A DNA stretch of 22,833 nucleotides from a virus. This document shows positions 10,298-15,383 of the stretch, piece by piece. A model generated the notes under the pieces. The model had not been told where the DNA came from, did no database searches, and worked only from the letters and a program-made list of their open reading frames with translations. Numbering within the stretch: the stretch's first letter is position 1; each line of letters opens with the position of its first letter. The stretch spans positions 1-22,833 of IMG/VR virus record IMGVR_UViG_3300042876_000486. One strand, written 5' to 3'. Position numbers and translations under genes: made by a program.

Positions 10298-10530
10298 TGA
10301 AACAGGTAGCTTTGAAGTACAGCGACGGCAGCACTAGTACGCCGGTGGATGCCCACTGGGAGCTGAACGAAAAAGGCCAGCTCGTCATTGACCCAGTTAC
10401 ACTCACCGGCAGCGGCCTGGCATTCTGGATCGTGATGCTAGAAGACGGCCGCATTGTGGGTGAGCTGTCACTGAGCGCAGTCTGTAACCCCGGCTACATG
10501 ACAGCCGGCGAGACACTGAGCATCACATGA
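10297..10530 (+). CDS. 77-aa beta-rich unknown protein
   Basis: ATG 10297 overlaps the upstream stop by one base (TGATG); a TTG start 12 bases upstream is less likely. The sequence alternates hydrophobic strands (MKQVALKYSDGSTSTPVDAH; GQLVIDPVTLTGSGLAFWIV; GRIVGELSLSAV), suggesting a small beta-sandwich. No family recognised. Confidence 0.7.
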   Translation: MKQVALKYSDGSTSTPVDAHWELNEKGQLVIDPVTLTGSGLAFWIVMLEDGRIVGELSLSAVCNPGYMTAGETLSIT

Positions 10531-10757
10531 CAGACCTGGCATTACAGACCATAACAACTGCGATGCAGCATTGGAAGCAGGCTAAGAAAACTGCGCCGCC
10601 ATGTCCGGTGTTTACAGCTGCTGCCATTGCGTCGTATGATGCAGCGATCCAACAACTCACACGACGAGTGGAGGAACTACATGGAGTACTCGACCGTGAA
10701 CGAAGTGGTGACACTGGGGATAGTCAGCTTGATGATCGTGTCGGCGGCGACCCGTGA
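10527..10757 (+). CDS. 76-aa helical unknown protein
   Basis: ATGA start at 10527. Residues 1-55 are predicted helical with a coiled-coil-like segment (SYDAAIQQLTRRVEELHGVL). The tail RERSGDTGDSQLDDRVGGDP is low-complexity and read from the bases that encode the next gene's start, so it may be a passenger of the 77-nt overlap. Confidence 0.65.
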   Translation: MTDLALQTITTAMQHWKQAKKTAPPCPVFTAAAIASYDAAIQQLTRRVEELHGVLDRERSGDTGDSQLDDRVGGDP

Positions 10758-10827
10758 CCGGTACATCATCGGCTCCACTTGGCTCGGCGGCGCTGTAGCA
10801 TTGGGGATTCTATGGCTGACCAGATAA
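10681..10827 (+). CDS. 48-aa membrane protein
   Basis: ATG 10681 has a GTGGAGG ribosome site in the preceding gene. Hydrophobic segments at residues 8-20 (EVVTLGIVSLMIVSA) and 27-46 (IIGSTWLGGAVALGILWL) give two likely membrane spans. Its stop overlaps the next gene by 16 nt. Confidence 0.7.
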   Translation: MEYSTVNEVVTLGIVSLMIVSAATRDRYIIGSTWLGGAVALGILWLTR

Positions 10828-11006
10828 GAGACATGATCACCTGCCCGATTTGTGGCAAGAAATCAAGCGTGATCGACACGGGTACCACGCGATACGACGG
10901 CTGGCCAACAATTTGGCGGCGGCGTAAGTGCAAGCCGTGCGACTACATCATCGGTTACACCATCGAGATTCCGAAACCCGAAAAGGTGAAGGTGAACCAG
11001 AAGTAA
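10812..11006 (+). CDS. 64-aa NrdR-like zinc ribbon without ATP-cone
   Basis: ATG 10812 follows GGGGATTCT; ATG 10833 is an alternative. The product has C11-PI-C14-GKKSSVIDTG, then WRRRKC40-KP-C43 and YIIGYTIEI. The order CPxCG ... S.V.DT ... G...WRRR.C..C ... .T.E matches the N-terminal zinc-ribbon domain of the ribonucleotide-reductase repressor NrdR. The ATP-cone domain that senses nucleotides in NrdR is absent. It may bind DNA on its own; regulation of nucleotide genes is inference only. Confidence 0.7.
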   Translation: MADQIRDMITCPICGKKSSVIDTGTTRYDGWPTIWRRRKCKPCDYIIGYTIEIPKPEKVKVNQK

Positions 11007-11671
11007 TGGTCAACATTCAGTGCACTCACCCTGATCCGTGGCTCAGCGCTGTAGCTATGGATGACAAGCGGGTCAACAAGATGACCCTTGAAACGGCGCA
11101 GCTCTATTGCACGATCACTGGCACGCCCACATACCGGCCGGTTCACCAGAACAACCCGACAACTGCTTGGTGTAAGCAGAACCTGAATTGGCTCGTGGAG
11201 TTTCATCATGCCCTCGCTGCCGAGTACTTCTACCGCTTCGGAAAGATCCACAAATCCTTCGTGGACGTCGGTCAAGCGATGCGTAGTCACGGTCCCGCGA
11301 AGCCGAAGTTCTTCCGTAATGGCGCCCGTACCACCCGAACAACGGACGACGGCCGACGGATCGACTTCACTTTCATCGAAGACACTCACCTTGCGTATCG
11401 TTACTATCTCCGCTGTCGGATGATGTTCGATACCAAGCAACCCGTGTGGACACGTAGACCTCCGCCGTTCTGGCTCGATGAGGCCAATATCACTGACATG
11501 CCCATGATCTTCAGCTGTGACGTTCATGAGCACTTCTTGAACCCCGTGCAATGGAGAGTCGTATGCACTACTATGAAGAAAAGAACTTTGCAGGAGCCTG
11601 GGCGGCGAAGTCGAGCGACGAATACCCAATCCAGCACAAGGATAGCCAATACCGCTTCATCACGAAGGTGA
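11006..11671 (+). CDS. Phage protein resembling pyrimidine-dimer-glycosylase-like family
   Basis: ATG 11006 overlaps the previous stop by one base (TAATG). The 221-residue product has CTHPDPWLSAVAMDDKRVNK, MTLETAQLYCTITGT, PVHQNNPTTAWCKQNLNWL and EYFYRFGKIHKSF. The order D.(D)K(R/H)V.KM.LE.AQL ... H.N(N/H)P...W......N..WL ... E(Y)..R(Y/F)GK.HKS matches, as I recall it, a common phage protein family related to small pyrimidine-dimer DNA glycosylases. Enzymatic function is not proven. The last 36 codons overlap the next gene. Confidence 0.65.
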   Translation: MVNIQCTHPDPWLSAVAMDDKRVNKMTLETAQLYCTITGTPTYRPVHQNNPTTAWCKQNLNWLVEFHHALAAEYFYRFGKIHKSFVDVGQAMRSHGPAKPKFFRNGARTTRTTDDGRRIDFTFIEDTHLAYRYYLRCRMMFDTKQPVWTRRPPPFWLDEANITDMPMIFSCDVHEHFLNPVQWRVVCTTMKKRTLQEPGRRSRATNTQSSTRIANTASSRR

Positions 11672-11967
11672 AGGACGAGCACGTCGGGCTGCCGCTGTAT
11701 CAGCTCCGCTTGATCTACGGCATGACGCCGGAGATGCAGGAGTGGCTCGACGCCGTGAACGACACCGGCCGTATCGGTATTCCGGGTCATGCCAAGGCTT
11801 TGGTGGATCGCCTGGCTGAGAGAAAGCTGATCCACCTGGATAAAACGGGGAGTATCTGGATTGCGCTCAGTCTTGGCGAAGCTGCATCAAGCGGTAAAGC
11901 TGCAGGATCCACAGAAGCTGGAAACAGCGATGCAGGAAGCGGAGGTAGTCCTCTCGAGGCAAAATAA
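11563..11967 (+). CDS. 134-aa unknown protein with low-complexity tail
   Basis: ATG 11563 follows ATGGAGAGTCGT, where GGAGAG is the ribosome site; the ATG in it (11551) is an alternative start. The folded part (residues 1-100: MHYYEEKNFAGAWAAKSSDE ... YQLRLIYGMTPEMQEWLDAV ... KALVDRLAERKLIHLD) looks winged-helix-like, with a final GSIWIALS strand. The tail EAASSGKAAGSTEAGNSDAG is Gly/Ser/Ala-rich and overlaps the next gene's coding frame. Confidence 0.65.
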   Translation: MHYYEEKNFAGAWAAKSSDEYPIQHKDSQYRFITKVKDEHVGLPLYQLRLIYGMTPEMQEWLDAVNDTGRIGIPGHAKALVDRLAERKLIHLDKTGSIWIALSLGEAASSGKAAGSTEAGNSDAGSGGSPLEAK

Positions 11968-12070
11968 AGAGGAAGCTCTCGAGTGGTACTTTGGCAAGAA
12001 GCTCAGGCTATGCCCACAGTGCAAGCAGTGGCGACCCGATTGGGACAAGTGTAAATGTTCGCCACGCTGA
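11861..12070 (+). CDS. Zinc-binding protein, TTG or internal ATG start
   Basis: The best start is TTG 11861 (GGGGAG 8 bases upstream), giving 69 residues; ATG 11930 would give 46. Helical N-terminus (LAKLHQAVKLQDPQKLETAM, EAEVVLSRQNKEEALEWYF) and C51-PQ-C54 ... C64-K-C66 at the C-terminus, a small zinc knuckle. Overlaps the previous gene by 107 nt out of frame. Function unknown. Confidence 0.55.
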   Translation: MRSVLAKLHQAVKLQDPQKLETAMQEAEVVLSRQNKEEALEWYFGKKLRLCPQCKQWRPDWDKCKCSPR

Positions 12071-12222
12071 AGGGCCACCAGGTTCAGATCGACCTTCAAG
12101 CCAAAGAAGAAGCGAAGGAGCTCGGCGAGGTTATACAAGCCGGGCTTCAGTCAGTCGACATAGACGCCAAGAACTATCGGCGGCTACATGAACTTGCAAC
12201 GAGGCTCAGGAGCATCAAATGA
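12055..12222 (+). CDS. 55-aa helical unknown protein
   Basis: ATG 12055 overlaps the previous gene by 16 nt and its TGA overlaps the next ATG (ATGA). Beta start (MFATLKGHQVQIDLQ) and a helical rest (KEEAKELGEVIQAGLQ, AKNYRRLHELATRLRSIK). No family recognised. The exact coupling to 12219 supports it. Confidence 0.7.
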   Translation: MFATLKGHQVQIDLQAKEEAKELGEVIQAGLQSVDIDAKNYRRLHELATRLRSIK

Positions 12223-12623
12223 AGCGAATGTGGTTGGACAGTCGAGAGCCGAACAAGCCAAGGCTCATCATCGAATACCCGGGGTTCGTTGAACCTGTAG
12301 AAAGCCCCTTCGTCATTCGACTGGTGCCGGCCGAGCCTAAGCGATCCTGCTTGTTCTGTGGGCGTTGGTGGGATGCGCGGAGGTATCCACGGGGTAGTGA
12401 GCCCTGCGAGCGTGGCGATGATATCTACAAGCCATGCACACTGGACATGACTGAGCATGAGGCGGCCATGCATTGGCGCCAGATATCTCATGACATGCGC
12501 CAGCATCTGACCAACGCCATGGACCTGCTGAGCCGTATGGGTGCCTACTCTGGTGAAGAACTGATGCGGCAGCTGGCCATTAAACAAGAACTCGAAGCGG
12601 CATTGCAGCGGTTTCGCGCTTGA
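12219..12623 (+). CDS. 134-aa four-cysteine unknown protein
   Basis: ATGA start at 12219. After a beta N-terminus (PRLIIEYPGFVEP; PFVIRLVPAEPK) comes a cysteine cluster C44-LF-C47-GRWWDARR, C63, C73, suited to one zinc ion. The C-terminal 50 residues form a helix (HEAAMHWRQISHDMRQHLTN; EELMRQLAIKQELEAALQRF). No known family recognised. Confidence 0.75.
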   Translation: MKRMWLDSREPNKPRLIIEYPGFVEPVESPFVIRLVPAEPKRSCLFCGRWWDARRYPRGSEPCERGDDIYKPCTLDMTEHEAAMHWRQISHDMRQHLTNAMDLLSRMGAYSGEELMRQLAIKQELEAALQRFRA

Positions 12624-12644
12624 CGTATGATGAAGGGGAAGAAC

Positions 12645-12869
12645 ATGGTAATCATCAATCCGAATGCTACACGTTGGGGTCTTCGAAACTTGGTTAGCTA
12701 TCATCGAAAGCGAACCCAAGACCCAACGGTGCCCAACTCGATGAAGGTCTACAGCGAAGAAGTTCTGGAACAGGTAAGAAAGGAACATGGCGATGTCTAT
12801 GCCGAAGTACGGGGGAATAGCACTGGGCGGCCCCGCGGCGGGAAGTTTCCTCGAAAACTTCAGACCTGA
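12645..12869 (+). CDS. 74-aa basic unknown protein
   Basis: The start chosen is ATG 12645 because AAGGGG lies 6 bases upstream; in-frame ATGs at 12627 and 12630 lack a site. The product (MVIINPNATRWGLRNLVSYH, KRTQDPTVPN) is basic, with a helix (SEEVLEQVRKEHGDVYAEV) and a basic Gly/Arg tail. Unknown function. It overlaps the next gene by 83 nt. Confidence 0.65.
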   Translation: MVIINPNATRWGLRNLVSYHRKRTQDPTVPNSMKVYSEEVLEQVRKEHGDVYAEVRGNSTGRPRGGKFPRKLQT

Positions 12870-13113
12870 GGTTCGTGTCACGCCGAAGGTCATCGGCATT
12901 GGCAAGTCGATGGAGTCGAGTCACTACTACTTCATTCCGCTGTTCGGGCTGAGGGGTTTTTGGCTTCATGAGTCGGAGACTCAGGGGCGTCACCCGTTTG
13001 ACGATATCATGCGGATCTTGGTGGAGAGCTACGTCAATGTCCACACTGGCGGAACTACTGAGGCAAGCGGCACTTCGTCAAATGACGGAGGAGGAGTTAC
13101 AGGCTCAGCGTGA
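12787..13113 (+). CDS. 108-aa unknown protein with low-complexity tail
   Basis: ATG 12787 follows AAAGGAAC; ATGs at 12793 and 12799 are alternatives. The core SSHYYFIPLFGLRGFWLHES, then HPFDDIMRILVESYV looks like a small folded domain. The N-terminal 30 residues and the final HTGGTTEASGTSSNDGGGVT overlap neighbouring genes in other frames and are low-complexity. No family recognised. Confidence 0.6.
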   Translation: MAMSMPKYGGIALGGPAAGSFLENFRPEVRVTPKVIGIGKSMESSHYYFIPLFGLRGFWLHESETQGRHPFDDIMRILVESYVNVHTGGTTEASGTSSNDGGGVTGSA

Positions 13114-13573
13114 GAGCTGGGTTCGAGGGATGGCGCCGTGCGAACACGGCGTCTATGATTGGGAAACTTGCAAGGAGTGTAAGGAGAAGTATGGGAAAAC
13201 CCGCAACGAAAAGCTCTGGCCCGCGGAGTTCAACCGCAGCGAAGGCGGGACGTCGCAAACCGCCGGCGGCGAAGAAGGGCAAGCACCTGACGACACCAGA
13301 GGATCGGAAACGCGCCAGGTGGCTTATGGAAAACTTCGGACTGAAACCCTACGAGCGCCCGAGGGCGTGGTATATTCAAGGAGCACAAGGATGAGCGTCA
13401 AGATGGAAGAAGTCTTCATCGTCGTGGATGACACGGGTCACCACCACTCGGTGAGAGAACTGTCGGATCAAGACTTGCATGAGGCTCGGATTGTTATCCG
13501 AGTACTCTACGAGGTTTCGACCGGCCTGACCCTCTCCAAGGTTATCAAGAATAGCTTGGGGTACAAGGGATGA
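13037..13573 (+). CDS. Zinc-site protein whose frame stays open into a downstream gene
   Basis: ATG 13037 gives MSTLAELLRQAALRQMTEEE, LQAQRESWVRGMAPCEHG, DWETCKECKEKYG: a helix followed by a C35-x-H37 ... C45-KE-C48 zinc-binding motif, clearly gene-like for about 55 residues. No stop then occurs until 13573, so the frame passes through a Gly/Thr/Arg-rich stretch (residues about 60-118) and ends in the same frame as the 60-aa protein starting at ATG 13391. It is either a 178-aa protein with an internal start, or a zinc gene that has lost its stop. See also 13191-13394. Confidence 0.55.
   Translation: MSTLAELLRQAALRQMTEEELQAQRESWVRGMAPCEHGVYDWETCKECKEKYGKTRNEKLWPAEFNRSEGGTSQTAGGEEGQAPDDTRGSETRQVAYGKLRTETLRAPEGVVYSRSTRMSVKMEEVFIVVDDTGHHHSVRELSDQDLHEARIVIRVLYEVSTGLTLSKVIKNSLGYKG
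13191..13394 (+). CDS. 67-aa basic protein nested inside another frame
   Basis: ATG 13191 follows AAGGAGAAGT, a strong site. A Lys/Ala/Pro-rich basic N-terminus (KAGRRKPPAAKKGKHL) is followed by a folded-looking segment (TPEDRKRARWLMENFGLKPY, RPRAWYIQGA). Its TGA overlaps ATG 13391 (ATGA). It lies completely inside the 13037-13573 frame, yet looks more protein-like than that frame does here. Probably nucleic-acid binding. Confidence 0.65.
   Translation: MGKPATKSSGPRSSTAAKAGRRKPPAAKKGKHLTTPEDRKRARWLMENFGLKPYERPRAWYIQGAQG
13391..13573 (+). CDS. 60-aa unknown protein
   Basis: ATGA start at 13391 from the nested gene. MSVKMEEVFIVVDDTGHHHS forms a beta hairpin, followed by a helical part (SDQDLHEARIVIRVLYEVST) and LSKVIKNSLGYKG. 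In frame with the upstream zinc-site ORF, so it could also be made as that protein's C-terminus. The stop overlaps the exonuclease start (ATGA). Confidence 0.65.
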   Translation: MSVKMEEVFIVVDDTGHHHSVRELSDQDLHEARIVIRVLYEVSTGLTLSKVIKNSLGYKG

Positions 13574-14160
13574 AGAACTACACCGACCTGATGATCGACC
13601 TGGAGACGCTTGGCACTACGGCTAATGCGTCGATCCTTGAGATTGGCTGGTGCTTCTTCGACCGCAAGGATCGCTGGCGCACCATCTGGTCTTGGTCATG
13701 GTTTCCCGACCTGAATGAACAGGCTGAAATGGGATTCAGCGTTGAAGCCGATACTCTTCAGTGGTGGCTGTCCCAACCCGAGGCGTATGAGCGTCAGCAG
13801 CTGGCCGAACGCAAGTCAGTGGTCGAGGTAGTCAAGCACATGTCCGACTGCTGGAACGGCCTCGCGACGGAGAACACGTTGGTGTGGGCGAAAGGCACCC
13901 ATTTCGACCTGCCGATCCTCAGGAAGCTCTTTCCGGAGCCGTGGGGTTTCAGAAATATCCATGACCTTCGGACGCTGAAGCTGATCGCCGGCCCCCATGT
14001 GGAAACGCCGGTGAAGAACCTGATGCCCCACAGCGCCATCGAGGATGCGGTGCATCAAGCACGGGAGGTAATTCATCTATGTTCTACAATCGACGAGGCC
14101 TTCTCTCAAGGGAGGTCCCCGGAAAACGTCCGCCAATCGTCCAGTGGCGAACCAGGCTGA
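13570..14160 (+). CDS. DnaQ-like (DEDDh) 3'-5' exonuclease
   Basis: ATGA start at 13570. Residues 7-16 read LMIDLETLGT (D10, E12; Exo I), residues 106-115 WAKGTHFDLP (D113; Exo II) and residues 153-162 PHSAIEDAVH (H154, D159; Exo III, h type). The complete DEDDh set identifies an RNase T/DnaQ-superfamily nuclease, closest in layout to the phage T4 DexA / DUF5051-type enzymes (ID(L)ET(L)GT..NA.IL.IG). It would hydrolyse single-stranded nucleic acid from the 3' end with two metal ions. Its Ser/Gly-rich tail overlaps the next gene by 82 nt. Confidence 0.85.
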   Translation: MKNYTDLMIDLETLGTTANASILEIGWCFFDRKDRWRTIWSWSWFPDLNEQAEMGFSVEADTLQWWLSQPEAYERQQLAERKSVVEVVKHMSDCWNGLATENTLVWAKGTHFDLPILRKLFPEPWGFRNIHDLRTLKLIAGPHVETPVKNLMPHSAIEDAVHQAREVIHLCSTIDEAFSQGRSPENVRQSSSGEPG

Positions 14161-14504
14161 ACCGACCCCTTGAACTTCGGGTTAGCAGAAACCTTGTCCC
14201 GTTCGACCGATACTTCCTATTGGTCGGGCGGGGTCATCACTTGGGTTGGATCGGCATCAAGTTCGACCTTGAAGGTGAGTACAAGGTGGATGTTAATCCG
14301 TTGGTCTGCACCTTTCGGATAGCTTCCCACAAGGCGGTTCGGGATTCTCGTCATGATCCGGTATTCGAGATCACCAAGAACGTACTCTTTGTTGCGCTAC
14401 CACCTGCCCGATGGGAACTTGACGCCTGGTGGCGTAAGATGCCCGAGGTGTCGGACAACCCAGGAACTAAGCGTCGGCGTATGGTCAAGATGCTCGGTGT
14501 GTGA
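14079..14504 (+). CDS. 141-aa unknown protein
   Basis: ATG 14079 lies inside the end of the exonuclease. The middle (RYFLLVGRGHHLGWIGIKFD, EGEYKVDVNPLVCTFRI) is beta-rich, followed by FEITKNVLFVALPPARWELD and AWWRKMPEVSDN. It is the only credible gene between 14160 and 14353. Its last 150 bases overlap the zinc-ribbon gene in another frame. No family recognised. Confidence 0.55.
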   Translation: MFYNRRGLLSREVPGKRPPIVQWRTRLNRPLELRVSRNLVPFDRYFLLVGRGHHLGWIGIKFDLEGEYKVDVNPLVCTFRIASHKAVRDSRHDPVFEITKNVLFVALPPARWELDAWWRKMPEVSDNPGTKRRRMVKMLGV

Positions 14505-14622
14505 GCAGTTGTTCATCCGTCGGGGCGGTCGAGTGATCGCCTACATGCCCTACGGAACCACCATCGACGGTGCATGGGCTCCGCCTTTTGTTATCGTTGA
14601 CACACAGAACCCGAGACGATAA
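14353..14622 (+). CDS. Zinc-ribbon protein, last gene of the rightward operon
   Basis: The start is uncertain; ATG 14353 is the longest ATG, and TTG codons near 14390 are alternatives. Residues 26-50 contain C30-PR-C33-RTTQELSVGVWSR-C47-SV-C50, a clear zinc ribbon, then EQLFIRRGGRVIAYMPYGTT and a short tail. The ribbon is convincing. It ends 26 bases before the strong terminator at 14649. Confidence 0.7.
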   Translation: MIRYSRSPRTYSLLRYHLPDGNLTPGGVRCPRCRTTQELSVGVWSRCSVCEQLFIRRGGRVIAYMPYGTTIDGAWAPPFVIVDTQNPRR

Positions 14623-14648
14623 CATAACATAGTCGGTCGTTCAACTCT

Positions 14649-14675
14649 GCGAGCCCTTGTGGCTCGCCTTTTTTT
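14649..14675 (+). terminator. Strong terminator ending the rightward operon
   Basis: GCGAGCC-CTTGT-GGCTCGC followed by C and seven T, then GGG. A classic rho-independent terminator. Confidence 0.9.
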
Positions 14676-14690
14676 GGGTCATTTCAGATA

Positions 14691-14720
14691 TTGCTTAGCA
14701 AATTACCCACGCGATACAAT
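14691..14720 (+). promoter_or_regulatory. Promoter of the cysteine-peptidase-like gene
   Basis: TTGCTT (14691-14696), 18 bases, TACAAT (14715-14720). The spacer end CCCACGCGA recalls the CCCAYGTGCGA of the cassette promoters. Confidence 0.65.
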
Positions 14721-14750
14721 GAAACGTCACCAAAAACAAGGGGAGCAGCT

Positions 14751-15383
14751 GTGACGATTGACGAAATACCAAATAACTGCGGTCTCGTTGCGTTCCGACA
14801 AATTCTTCCGGATCGTGATGAAGGCGAAATAATCGAGGCATGCTACGCAGCAGGCTTCCGCGACGATATGGGCATGTTCCCTCACCACATCGAAGAAGCG
14901 ATGCGGATCCTTCGCGTAAAGTATACGAAGCCCGATCTCACGCAATACAAGCCGACCTTCAACACTGATGACATGCGTACCGCAATGACGTTGCAGCAGG
15001 CGTTATCCGTGACGAAGAACGACGTCTGCTTGATCCGCGTCAACGGTCATGTGTTGGCGTCAAATCGAGGCATCCCGCTTGACGTGAACGCTCGAAAACG
15101 CGGCGCCCGTCGTCGCGTCCTGGGATTGTATGTGATACATAACGCAACGATTCCGCGGCGCGAATCCTTGGCGCTCTCAAACGATCCCAGGATTCTGTTC
15201 GTTCATGACATACGACGCGATGCGAACAAGGGTTCGAGTCGAGCTGTCGTTTACGAGAAAGTTTTCAAGGTGTTCGGTGATCCGCCCGACGCGGTTCAAT
15301 TTTCCGACATGCAACGTCATGGCTATACACGTCGGATGTTGCGTCGTCATCTCTCACGCGGTGATGCTATCATCGTGGAGTGA
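14751..15383 (+). CDS. Possible papain/C39-like cysteine peptidase
   Basis: The start chosen is GTG 14751, preceded by GGGGAGCAGCT; longer in-frame starts lie within the promoter. The layout is N8-N-C10-G followed by a helix (LVAFRQILPD), a second helical block (HHIEEAMRILRV), then CLIRVNGHVLASNRGIPLDV and a hydrophobic RVLGLYVIHN strand. A Cys in an N-terminal (N)CG followed about 100 residues later by a G-H-(V) strand and a D/N-containing strand is the C39/papain-like arrangement. A basic C-terminal domain of about 80 residues is unassigned. A peptidase role is inference. It is transcribed alone from 14691-14720 and converges on the primase-helicase gene. Confidence 0.6.
   Translation: MTIDEIPNNCGLVAFRQILPDRDEGEIIEACYAAGFRDDMGMFPHHIEEAMRILRVKYTKPDLTQYKPTFNTDDMRTAMTLQQALSVTKNDVCLIRVNGHVLASNRGIPLDVNARKRGARRRVLGLYVIHNATIPRRESLALSNDPRILFVHDIRRDANKGSSRAVVYEKVFKVFGDPPDAVQFSDMQRHGYTRRMLRRHLSRGDAIIVE

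Noticed and set aside
10955-11629. 224-codon open frame on the minus strand
   Set aside because: It lies opposite the 11006 gene, whose protein shows a coherent family-like motif order and starts in a TAATG overlap. The minus frame has no ribosome site and no recognisable domain.
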